64,000 nucleotides of DNA from Fibrobacter sp. (GTDB lineage Bacteria > Fibrobacterota > Fibrobacteria > Fibrobacterales > Fibrobacteraceae). The notes beneath the pieces were generated by a model that saw nothing but the letters and a program-made list of their open reading frames with translations, was not told where the DNA came from and did not search any database. Positions 1 to 6,946 of this stretch are shown one piece after another. Every line of letters starts with the position of its first letter. The first letter of the stretch is position 1. Made by a program: the position numbers and the translations under genes. The stretch spans positions 1 through 64,000 of the forward strand of contig JAFXRC010000019.1 in the NCBI GenBank assembly GCA_017526585.1, in the 5' to 3' direction.

Positions 1-238
1 CCTTATCAGTGACCTTGCCGCTGCTGGAGATTGCTTCGTCCTTATCGTTGGAACGAGAATCACTGGATTCTTCGCGGCTATCGCCGCTCAGAATGACGTT
101 ATTGTCATCGTCACCCGCCGACGAAGAGTCGTCACAGGCGGTCAGGACAAATATTGCCGCGAGCAAGAAGATGGTTAGAGATTGCTTCCCCTGAAACAAG
201 TTCAGGGTCGCAATGACACGCTGGAAAGACTTTCTCAT
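1..238 (-). CDS. Lipoprotein N-terminus, probable FISUMP-family member (partial)
   Basis: Only the first 79 codons lie in the window; the gene runs off the left edge. The protein starts MRKSFQR, has a hydrophobic stretch and ends its signal in a lipobox LTAC at about residue 36, so it should be lipidated and exported. After the cysteine come a DDSSSAGDDD stretch and a serine- and aspartate-rich linker, as in the FISUMP lipoproteins nearby. The FISUMP domain itself is not visible, so family membership is inferred from the signal type, the linker and an upstream region almost identical to that of the 5516-6706 gene. Two REP-like palindromes lie in frame inside it, one within the n-region of the signal peptide. 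Confidence 0.75.
   Translation of the reverse strand, partial: MRKSFQRVIATLNLFQGKQSLTIFLLAAIFVLTACDDSSSAGDDDNNVILSGDSREESSDSRSNDKDEAISSSGKVTDK
61..97 (-). repeat. REP-like palindrome, in frame within a lipoprotein gene
   Basis: On the minus strand the element begins GTCATTCTGA and ends AGAATCCAGTG. It folds as ATTCT, GA, GCGGC, loop GATA, GCCGC, GA, AGAAT. It encodes the NVILSGDSREESSD part of the linker without breaking the frame. The same layout (GTCATT start, GA mismatch, inner stem) is seen at 178-217 and, simplified, at 58592-58619. Confidence 0.6.
178..217 (-). repeat. REP-like palindrome inside a signal peptide
   Basis: On the minus strand it begins GTCATTGCGA and ends GCAATCTC. Outer stem ATTGC/GCAAT and inner stem CCCTGAA/TTCAGGG close on a CTTG loop. 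It encodes about residues 8-20 of the lipoprotein, between MRKSFQR and the hydrophobic core LTIFLLAAIF, so it lengthens the signal peptide n-region in frame. Confidence 0.6.
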
Positions 239-260
239 AAAAAACATCCCTTTGTAAACC

Positions 261-419
261 TTACCCCTAAAAATAACAAAGCACCCCCCTGCACCGCAAG
301 CCTTCAGCGCACATAAAAACAACTTTTTTCAAGATTTTCCGTCAAAATTTCCTATATGACTCATTCTGGGACATATAGGAGATTCTTCCAGGTTACCATG
401 GCGGAGACGGCAATCCTGG
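261..419. repeat. Duplicated FISUMP upstream region, copy 1
   Basis: This stretch is nearly identical to 6728-6889. Both copies contain the run CTAAAAATAACAAAGCAC, then GCACCGCAAGCCTTCAGCG, a T-rich stretch, the 27-bp palindrome and GGAGATTCTTCCAG. Both lie upstream of a minus-strand lipoprotein gene. The two regions must come from a duplication or be held alike by a shared regulatory role. Confidence 0.8.
352..378. promoter_or_regulatory. 27-bp palindromic operator candidate (copy 1)
   Basis: Outer arms CTATATG and CATATAG are perfect and the inner part is imperfect. The near edge lies 114 bp upstream of the lipoprotein start at 238. Same length and outer arms as the sites at 3268-3294 and 6821-6847. 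A dimeric DNA-binding protein site is inferred. Confidence 0.6.
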
Positions 420-591
420 GACAAGACCATCAGCACCACAGGCGACAGGACAAGCCATAAAACCATAGGTTCTTACGTCGATTATTTGTGCAAGGCATTG
501 GCTTTCTACAGTGGCTCTTTACGAGACAAAGGAAAAAGACGGATCTGGCCCCGCCATGGCCGCCCCGCAAGGTTGCCCCTCGCCGAAATTT

Positions 592-915
592 ATGTATATT
601 TCGGGCATGTGCTTGACCAATGTCGATTTCAGCAAGTTCTCGAAGCACCTGTTCTGGGATACGGACAGGAATTCTTTGGACGCCCAAAAGAACAGGGGCT
701 ACATTGTCAAGCAGGTTCTGGAATACGGCTACGACAACGACTGGCGACTTCTCAAGTCCATTTACGGTATCGACGAAATCAAGGACGCCGTCATGGGCAT
801 GAGAACCCTTGAAAAGCGGGCGTTGAGTTTTGTCGCCTGTATCACGCACACCGACATACGCGATTTCCGATGCTATTCTACGAAACAATCGAGCCCAGCA
901 CCCTGGATCTTTTAA
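592..915 (+). CDS. DUF6922-like antitoxin of an AbiEii-type toxin-antitoxin pair
   Basis: A protein of about 107 residues resembling the small DUF6922-type partners encoded just ahead of AbiEii/AbiGii nucleotidyltransferase toxins. The recognisable core runs from DFSKFSKHLFWDTD through YIVKQVLEYGYDNDW to FRCYSTKQSSP near the C-terminus. The frame is open from an ATG at 511, but the residues before 592 look non-coding, and a promoter-like TTGCCC, 16 bp, TATATT lies at 573-600. The true start may be 592 or 607; neither has a clear ribosome site. The gene overlaps the toxin by 46 bp, which suggests translational coupling. The function is inferred from family and context. Confidence 0.7.
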   Translation: MYISGMCLTNVDFSKFSKHLFWDTDRNSLDAQKNRGYIVKQVLEYGYDNDWRLLKSIYGIDEIKDAVMGMRTLEKRALSFVACITHTDIRDFRCYSTKQSSPAPWIF

Positions 916-1481
916 GGCGTATCCAGTCCGAAGCCCTTTTCAAGGAATGCCGCCTTGTCGGCGGGACATCCCTTGCCCTGCAGTTCGGGCACAGAAAATC
1001 CATTGACCTGGATTTCTTCGGAAAATTCGAGCCAGACCCGTTACAGATAAAAGATTTGCTGAAAGGAATCGGTTCCGTTCAGGTCTTACAGGAATCGAAA
1101 TTTATTTTTCAATACGTTGTGAACGACGTAAAGGTCGATTTCGTCAACTATCCCTATGGCTGGATTTCAGAAAGAGTCGATGAAGACAATCTGTATCTCG
1201 CAGGCCCAAGGGACATTGCCGCCATGAAACTTGCGGCCATTACGAACAGGGGGACAAAAAAGGATTTTATCGACCTGTTCGAGTTGCTCGGTCATTTCTC
1301 GCTTGCGCAGATGCTGGACTTCTACAAGGACAAATACGCCGACGGCATTCCTTTCACGACACTGAAAAGCCTGACCTGGTTTGAGGATGCCGAAGACGAC
1401 CCAATGCCCACCATGCTCCGCGACTATTCGTGGGAAAAGGTAAAGGACAGGATTTCAGCCGAAGTCGGCCAGTTGGTGTAA
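870..1481 (+). CDS. AbiEii/AbiGii-type nucleotidyltransferase toxin
   Basis: A 203-residue protein of the AbiEii/AbiGii toxin family (nucleotidyltransferase fold, type IV-like toxin-antitoxin systems). The signature GGTSLALQFGHR followed by SIDLDFF at about residues 31-48 matches the GG(T/S) and DxD nucleotidyltransferase motifs. A second conserved block, DIAAMKLAAITNRGTKKDFIDL, at about 111-133 carries the KxxA and RxxxKD signatures. The N-terminus MLFYETIEPSTLDLL fits the family, which supports this start even though it lies inside the upstream gene. Such toxins modify RNA targets in related systems. The pair sits between two FISUMP genes and looks like an insertion into that cluster. Confidence 0.88.
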   Translation: MLFYETIEPSTLDLLRRIQSEALFKECRLVGGTSLALQFGHRKSIDLDFFGKFEPDPLQIKDLLKGIGSVQVLQESKFIFQYVVNDVKVDFVNYPYGWISERVDEDNLYLAGPRDIAAMKLAAITNRGTKKDFIDLFELLGHFSLAQMLDFYKDKYADGIPFTTLKSLTWFEDAEDDPMPTMLRDYSWEKVKDRISAEVGQLV

Positions 1482-1493
1482 TCCGTCGGCGGG

Positions 1494-3146
1494 TTAGTCA
1501 GAGTCCTTGATGCAGCGGACGGAGTAAGCGGCACTCTTGTCAAGCCTTTCCTTGCCCATTCCATCGGTTCCATAAGCCAAATACTCAGCATCGGTAAAAC
1601 CGTCAAATCGGTCCATGGTAGTATGGAAATAAGTGTAACCTCCGGCAAAGATGAATTCGCCGAAGCTGGCCCTGTAACCAGCAGGAATCCCTGAAAAACC
1701 GAGGGTGTCGGTGCCGATATATTTATAACCACGATATTCCCATCCCATCTGCGACTTGAGAGCCTTGCCTGCCGTTTTTTCGCCCGCTGCAATATACAAG
1801 ATATAGAATTCATCATCATAACCACCTGCATATCTAGGCAAGTGCCAGCCTGAAGGACAAATGCCCCGCACTTTTTTAGGCATAGTGCAGTTAACGCCAT
1901 CACCACAATTCACACCATTGCCATTATCATAGAGTGCAACGGAATCTATTGCCGCCGCCCAGGTGTAAAGGCGACCCGCCACGTCGCAGTTCTCGGTTTT
2001 ATTGTCGTAGCACCAACTGCGTTCCAACAGACTCGGTGTCTTGACGCTGTCAGCGTAGTTCAGGTTCTCCGCCATCCATATCTGGTCACCTATCTGCACC
2101 GTCCTGTAAACCTTGCCGTCGCGTTCATCGGTCATGGTGCCGTAAGTAATATTCGGATTAAAGTGGGCTTCCTTTGGCACATCCCAGTTCCAACTCATTA
2201 GAGAGACCCAACCATTTGCCGTGCAATAATACTTGTTAGTTTCGGTCACAACGCCATTTGTTCTCGTCCCCACTTCTGCGTTGGTGCACGTTTTGCCATA
2301 AGTATCCATGTCAATTTCCTTGGCCTTTTCCCACGAACCATTTTTACAGACAACATAAGACGAAGAATCCTTCTTTCCGATAAATCCATCCCTACTCGCA
2401 TTGCATTCTGGCAACGCCTTTACCGTGTCCTTCACGCAACTCTTTATTTTGTTGTCGTTCCCGCCACCGTCCTTGCAGGTGGACTTTGCGGCATTGAACG
2501 CCATCTCCACGCCCGCTTCGGATTCCATGTTATACATGGAGTAGGTCTTGGAGTTGGTCGTGCCGTCGGCATTCTTGATGGTCACGATAAGGTCCTTGCC
2601 GTCCACCGTGTAGGTGTATTCCGCATCGTCGCCGAAGTTGTCCTTGCGCACGAAGTGCCACGTGCTGATGTCGGTCTTGACCATGGCGTCGCATGCGCCC
2701 ACTTCGGTGCAGGTCTCGTTCACGGTGATTTCCGGTTCAAGGATTTCCGCGGGGCGCGAACTGCTGGACTTGGCGGAACTGCTCGATGTCGCCTCTTCCT
2801 TGTCGTTGCCCGAAGAACCTTCCTTGTCGGCAGTCTTGGAGTCGCTGGAGCCGTCGGTCTTTTTGCTGCTTGACGACTTTGTAGAACTCGGCTTTGTCTG
2901 GTCGTAGGACTTGAACCACGCATCACCATCACACTCATACAGAAGGTCTTCGCTTTCCACGAACACTTTTTCGCCGATGACGCTCATATCGCACTTGTGC
3001 TCTTCAAGTTCCTTCAGGTCCTTGACCTCGGTCGGCAACTTTGTCGCCGGGCTAGATGTGGAACTATCATCGCTGCAGGCGTTGAGCGCAACGGCAAGGG
3101 GAATAACGCTTACAAGCGCCAAAACATTCAACAAACCAAACTTCAT
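1494..3146 (-). CDS. FISUMP-domain lipoprotein (one domain)
   Basis: A 550-residue predicted lipoprotein. A signal peptide ends in the lipobox LNAC at about residue 24. A short cysteine module (EHKCDMSVIGEKVF to ECDGDAWFKSYDQ) follows, then a serine/lysine-rich linker at about 90-135, a middle region of unknown fold with several cysteines, and a C-terminal FISUMP domain from about 330 to 547. The domain shows DERDGKVYRTVQIGDQIWMAENLNY, WCYDN, GRLYTWAAA, GICPSGWHLP and the terminal YSVRCIKD. FISUMP domains are abundant in Fibrobacter and have no proven biochemical role. The N-terminal cysteine module is shared with the 5516-6706 gene, so the two are paralogues. A perfect 27-bp palindrome lies 122 bp upstream. 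Confidence 0.9.
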   Translation of the reverse strand: MKFGLLNVLALVSVIPLAVALNACSDDSSTSSPATKLPTEVKDLKELEEHKCDMSVIGEKVFVESEDLLYECDGDAWFKSYDQTKPSSTKSSSSKKTDGSSDSKTADKEGSSGNDKEEATSSSSAKSSSSRPAEILEPEITVNETCTEVGACDAMVKTDISTWHFVRKDNFGDDAEYTYTVDGKDLIVTIKNADGTTNSKTYSMYNMESEAGVEMAFNAAKSTCKDGGGNDNKIKSCVKDTVKALPECNASRDGFIGKKDSSSYVVCKNGSWEKAKEIDMDTYGKTCTNAEVGTRTNGVVTETNKYYCTANGWVSLMSWNWDVPKEAHFNPNITYGTMTDERDGKVYRTVQIGDQIWMAENLNYADSVKTPSLLERSWCYDNKTENCDVAGRLYTWAAAIDSVALYDNGNGVNCGDGVNCTMPKKVRGICPSGWHLPRYAGGYDDEFYILYIAAGEKTAGKALKSQMGWEYRGYKYIGTDTLGFSGIPAGYRASFGEFIFAGGYTYFHTTMDRFDGFTDAEYLAYGTDGMGKERLDKSAAYSVRCIKDSD

Positions 3147-3267
3147 AAAAATTTCCTCATACTTTTACAACTAAATAGTAGAAAAGAACCAAGCGACTCC
3201 CGACCGCCCGCAGCAACCGCTTTCCCTCAAACGCCCCTCATTTTCCACGCATTTTTAGCCGAATTTT

Positions 3268-3294
3268 CTATATGTAACACTCTGTTACATATAG
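3268..3294. promoter_or_regulatory. 27-bp palindromic operator candidate (copy 2, perfect)
   Basis: Two perfect 12-bp arms, CTATATGTAACA and TGTTACATATAG, separated by 3 bp. It lies 122 bp upstream of the 3146 start. It is the most symmetric of three sites of equal length in the FISUMP cluster and the best guide to the recognised sequence. Confidence 0.7.
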
Positions 3295-3409
3295 GCTGTT
3301 TTCATAGTCAATTCATGAAATTTTACAAGAAACAGCCCAACAAAATGTCTTGCACAATTTATTTGTTCAAACTATATTCCTCCACATCATAATTCTCTAG
3401 AAGCAAAAT

Positions 3410-3549
3410 ATGAAAAAAAACTGATTCTTCTTTCTGCTATTGCCATAGCTGATGTTTTTGACAAATGGGCTTGCAAAACTCACTTTACGGCTCTGCAAAG
3501 CCTGGTTGAACATTTTCCGTTAGTTATATTAGGTGTACTATTGTGCTAG
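3410..3549 (+). pseudogene. Short frame broken at a run of eight adenines
   Basis: An ATG followed by eight A residues reads MKKN then stop. With one extra A it would read MKKKLILLSAIAIADVF and stay open for 46 codons to the TAG at 3547-3549, 17 bp before the next lipoprotein ATG. This could be a decayed secreted-protein start, a slippage-dependent leader peptide, or chance. No homologue is recognised. Confidence 0.3.
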
Positions 3550-3566
3550 ATAAATTTGGAGGCATA

Positions 3567-4985
3567 ATGAAAAAAAACTTGTTCCCGATAACTATGGCTC
3601 TTGGCTTTGCTTTGACGCTAATTGCCTGCGGCGACAGCGGTACCAATTCCGGTAGTGAAGACGAGACTGGCTCCGGCGACAAAAATTCTTTTGAGAATTC
3701 AGGAACAAAAGATGGCGTCGTCAAAATGAGCTCCATGGTTGACCCGCGTGATGGAACAACCTATAAAATTGCTCGGGTCGGTACTCAAGTATGGATGGCC
3801 GAAAATCTAGCTTTCTACGACACGCTGTGGAATCCGAAGATGGCAACAAACAATGTTGAGCAGTCTTCTGATGGTGAGTCTGGACGCAAGTATTCCTATG
3901 AAGTGGCAATGAATTTTGCCTACTATGATGATAGCTTGTATAACGATGGAATATGTCCTCCGGGCTGGCATTTGCCGACCATGGCTGAGTTTGACGAGCT
4001 TAAGACGTTGGTAACCTCTAAATGCGATTCCACTACATTCTGTGGCTTGGCTGAACATGGTTGGGGTGGCTCCAACACTTATTGGACCAGTACATCTACG
4101 GATTATGGTGTTCGCATCGATACGGAGTACGGATACAAATACGAATCCAATTCCCGAATGGCAGTCTGCTATTCCATCGATCTAGGCGGCCGTAAGCCAT
4201 TTGAACCCAATTTTTCAGGAAAGTCTTCTGAAATGTATGTTCGCTGTCTTTTGGGTTCCAAGGCGGATTCCGCCGATGCCATGAAAAAGTTTCAAAGTGT
4301 TCGCCAAAACCGTCTTGATTCCATAAAAATAGCGCAAACTCAATTGGCCCATGACTTGAACGGAGCAAAAAATCATTTCAACGGCGATCTTGAATACAGC
4401 TATTTTACAGATGAGCGCGACAGCAATGTTTACGGATATCTAAAAATCGGCAATTATACCTGGATGGCAGAAAATTTGAGATATGCACCAGGAAAATATC
4501 TGCGTGACCGTCAGGATACAATTGAGTATTATTCAATAGGAAGTGTTTATTATGGCAGCCAGAGAGATTCAATCTGCCCTAGTGGCTGGCATGTGCCGTC
4601 GGTGGCTGAATGGCAAGATTTGTTCACGGTCGCAGATAATATGGGAAACCTCATGGCAACAAATTCCTATTGGGATCCTTCTGAGGTAAAGCCTACGAAT
4701 ACGACCGGTTTTACCATGTTGCCGACTAGGAAGTTTTTGGGGAAAGTGGAAAAGAGTCCCTTCAATGAAACCGAGTTTTGGACAAGCGAAGACTCTTTGG
4801 AGGTAAGAATGGTAATTGATACTGTTTACACCGATTCTGTTGAGGCTGAAAATTTCACCTTGGATACGACATACGTTGATAAGCTCTATAATTTATACTA
4901 TGAATATAGTTGGATATGGAAAAATTTTGATTTAGAGATGGGCAGTTCTACTCATGGGCTCTACGTTCGTTGCGTGAAGGATTGA
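3567..4985 (+). CDS. FISUMP-domain lipoprotein (two domains)
   Basis: A 472-residue predicted lipoprotein. The start chosen is the ATG at 3567, preceded by GGAGG at good spacing and followed by a signal peptide with lipobox LIAC. Two FISUMP domains follow a short acidic linker. The first is at about 53-230 (DPRDGTTYKIARVG, WMAENL, GICPPGWHLP, YVRCLLG) and the second at about 273-472 (DERDSNVYGYLKIGNYTWMAENLRY, SICPSGWHVP, YVRCVKD). It is encoded on the opposite strand to its paralogues on either side and is visibly more AT-rich than them. The downstream small lipoprotein gene follows after 38 bp and is probably in the same transcript. The biochemical role is unknown. Confidence 0.9.
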   Translation: MKKNLFPITMALGFALTLIACGDSGTNSGSEDETGSGDKNSFENSGTKDGVVKMSSMVDPRDGTTYKIARVGTQVWMAENLAFYDTLWNPKMATNNVEQSSDGESGRKYSYEVAMNFAYYDDSLYNDGICPPGWHLPTMAEFDELKTLVTSKCDSTTFCGLAEHGWGGSNTYWTSTSTDYGVRIDTEYGYKYESNSRMAVCYSIDLGGRKPFEPNFSGKSSEMYVRCLLGSKADSADAMKKFQSVRQNRLDSIKIAQTQLAHDLNGAKNHFNGDLEYSYFTDERDSNVYGYLKIGNYTWMAENLRYAPGKYLRDRQDTIEYYSIGSVYYGSQRDSICPSGWHVPSVAEWQDLFTVADNMGNLMATNSYWDPSEVKPTNTTGFTMLPTRKFLGKVEKSPFNETEFWTSEDSLEVRMVIDTVYTDSVEAENFTLDTTYVDKLYNLYYEYSWIWKNFDLEMGSSTHGLYVRCVKD

Positions 4986-5023
4986 TAACCTGGTTGCCAA
5001 TGCTTAAAATAAAAGGACCAAAA

Positions 5024-5398
5024 ATGCTCAAAAAATTTATTATCCCGTTTTCCATTGCCGCCTTGCTAGTTGCCTGCGGCAGCGATTCCAACAGCAGTTC
5101 CGCAACAGATGACTCATCACCGAACAACAAAGGTTCAGGCAGCTGTCCCAAAGATGGCTCAGGGGACAACACAAGCTGCTCCTTTAAAAAGGAATGCGAT
5201 ACCTGGAAGTATTCCGAACAGTTTATGGGCATCCGCGATATTTACATTTGGCAAGACGAAACCACGGTCAAGCATGAAATCTGGATGAACGATTACCACA
5301 TGGATCAAAAAGACGAAGTCTTGACCGACCAGAATCGTGACGACCTTTACAAGGAAGCCATGGAAGACTGCGAATATCACTTGAACTCATCCAAATAG
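5024..5398 (+). CDS. Small lipoprotein of unknown function
   Basis: A 124-residue predicted lipoprotein. The start at 5024 is chosen because AAAGGA precedes it and MLKKFIIPFSIAALLVAC gives a typical signal with lipobox LVAC. The mature part has a serine/asparagine-rich stretch, three cysteines (at SCPKDG, SCSF and ECDTW) and a C-terminal helical region with a fourth cysteine (MEDCEYHL). There is no FISUMP domain. It lies 38 bp after the double-FISUMP lipoprotein gene and probably shares its transcript. No family is recognised. Confidence 0.75.
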   Translation: MLKKFIIPFSIAALLVACGSDSNSSSATDDSSPNNKGSGSCPKDGSGDNTSCSFKKECDTWKYSEQFMGIRDIYIWQDETTVKHEIWMNDYHMDQKDEVLTDQNRDDLYKEAMEDCEYHLNSSK

Positions 5399-5426
5399 AT
5401 TCGTTCTTGTATGGGGCAATGGCTGC

Positions 5427-5476
5427 GTCATCCCCTAAAGGGGACCACGGCCCACTAAGAGCGAAACTCTAAGTGG
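5427..5476. repeat. Double hairpin between convergent lipoprotein genes
   Basis: GTCATCCCC, loop TAAA, GGGGA forms the first hairpin, and CCACTAAGAG with CTCTAAGTGG (one mismatch) forms the second, followed by TTGC. The first has the GTCAT start of the REP-like elements seen elsewhere. It lies between two genes that end towards each other, so it may also stop transcription, although no T-tract is present. Confidence 0.5.
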
Positions 5477-5515
5477 TTGCTGGCCTAACGCGAATGTTCA
5501 GCCACGGAACAGGTT

Positions 5516-6706
5516 TTAGTCCTGGAGGCAACGCAGACTTTGGCCCTTGCCCTTGTTGTCCTCGTTCTGGAGTACCTGGTAGATGTCGTAGTTAAAGCGC
5601 TGGATCCCCGCATTGTAAAATTTGTACTCAGAGGCACTCCACAAGTAGGCGTTGAATCTCTCGAGAGCGAAAAGGCCATTGAAGTCCCTGTAACCGGCGG
5701 GGAGAACCGAGAACCCGTAGTCATCGCTACCGTTGTAACTACCATACCAGCCAGTGGTGGATCTGAGCTTTTTACCGACAGGGGAGGTTCTACCGATGTT
5801 GGCGTACAGGGTACTGTACTCCTCGTTAGTAGGTACATGCCAGCCTTCCGGGCAAATACCGCGGTGGGGGCTATTTGGGGTACAGGTCATGCCATAGCCG
5901 CACTTGGTTCCAGCGTTCTCACTGAACTGGGCCGCGCTATCCATCACGGCGCTCCAGGTATAAAGGCGACCGTACTTGGCGCAACCGTCGGGGGCATTGT
6001 TGTAGCACCAACTGGAGGAGTCACTACCGGTATAGGAGCTGAATTTATAAGGCACGCCAGTGTAGGCGTAGTTCAGATTTTGTGCCATCCAGGTCTGGGT
6101 GCCTATGGTGACTGTCTTATAGACTTGGCCGTCACGGTCATCAGTCAATGTCCCCGTTACAACAGTTGCCGGATCAACAACAGACACGCTACTGCTGGAA
6201 GCGATGCTACCGCTCGATTTCACACTGCTACTGGACGCAACTGAACTACTAGACAGATTCGTACCCGAAGAATTCACATTGTCACGAGAGGAACTAGACA
6301 AATCGCCATTTTTGCTTTCGGAGGAAGCGCCATCGCTCGGAGCGACGCTTGAAGAACTACCCTTCTCGCTATCAGGGGAATTTTCGTCACCGCCTTCGTC
6401 GCCCTTACCATCTGCCCTCGTGCTGCTCGACGACTCTGTCGAACTCGGCTTTGTCTGGTCGTAGGACTTGAACCACTTCTCGCCGTCGCATTCGTAGTTC
6501 TCTTCGAGTTCGGTCACATAGACCTTCTCGCCGATGACATCCATGCCGCACTCGTAGGTTTCAAGTTCCGCCTTGTCAGCCACTTCGGCAGGAAGCCCCG
6601 TCCCCTTCGGCGAAGACGAGTCGTCGTCACCGCAGCCGATAAACGCAGCACCAAGCACCCCCGCAAGGGTGCAAATCGTAAACTTTCTGGAGAATGTATT
6701 TTTCAT
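5516..6706 (-). CDS. FISUMP-domain lipoprotein (one domain)
   Basis: A 396-residue predicted lipoprotein with lipobox FIGC near residue 25. It has the same N-terminal cysteine module as the 1494-3146 protein (CGMDVIGEKVYV, then ECDGEKWFKSYDQTKPSST), a long serine-rich linker at about 88-180, and one FISUMP domain at about 185-396 (DDRDGQVYKTVTIG, TWMAQNLNY, GRLYTWSAVMD, RGICPEGWHVP, LRCLQD). The upstream region duplicates the one at 261-419 and contains a 27-bp palindrome 115 bp before the start. The gene is divergent from a TIGR02147 gene, which is a candidate regulator. FISUMP function is unknown. Confidence 0.9.
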   Translation of the reverse strand: MKNTFSRKFTICTLAGVLGAAFIGCGDDDSSSPKGTGLPAEVADKAELETYECGMDVIGEKVYVTELEENYECDGEKWFKSYDQTKPSSTESSSSTRADGKGDEGGDENSPDSEKGSSSSVAPSDGASSESKNGDLSSSSRDNVNSSGTNLSSSSVASSSSVKSSGSIASSSSVSVVDPATVVTGTLTDDRDGQVYKTVTIGTQTWMAQNLNYAYTGVPYKFSSYTGSDSSSWCYNNAPDGCAKYGRLYTWSAVMDSAAQFSENAGTKCGYGMTCTPNSPHRGICPEGWHVPTNEEYSTLYANIGRTSPVGKKLRSTTGWYGSYNGSDDYGFSVLPAGYRDFNGLFALERFNAYLWSASEYKFYNAGIQRFNYDIYQVLQNEDNKGKGQSLRCLQD

Positions 6707-6727
6707 AGCGAAACCTTTTGAAAATCT

Positions 6728-6889
6728 TTACCCCCTAAAAATAACAAAGCACCTCCCTGCACCGCAAGCCTTCAGCGCACATAAAAACAACTTTTTTCAA
6801 GATTTTCTATCAGAAATTTTCTATATGACTCAAGTTGAGACATATAGGAGATTCTTCCAGATTCCCATGACAGGAACGGCAATCCAGGG
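6728..6889. repeat. Duplicated FISUMP upstream region, copy 2
   Basis: Near-identical to 261-419 and includes the palindrome at 6821-6847. It separates a minus-strand FISUMP lipoprotein gene from a plus-strand TIGR02147 gene. In copy 1 the plus-strand side instead holds a toxin-antitoxin pair. Confidence 0.8.
6821..6847. promoter_or_regulatory. 27-bp palindromic operator candidate (copy 3)
   Basis: Arms CTATATGACTCAA and TTGAGACATATAG are inverted with one mismatch around a single central base. It lies 115 bp upstream of the lipoprotein start at 6706 and 100 bp upstream of the TIGR02147 start at 6947, so it could act on both genes. Confidence 0.65.
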
Positions 6890-6946
6890 GCCTTTCCGGT
6901 TCAAGAAATTGCAAACCCGGGAACAATAAGGTAAATTTAAAGAACG

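Noticed and set aside
430-888. Minus-strand open frame of 152 codons near the toxin-antitoxin pair
   Set aside because: It overlaps the antitoxin on the opposite strand, has no family features, and the antitoxin frame shows family motifs. The stretch 420-591 therefore holds no supported gene.
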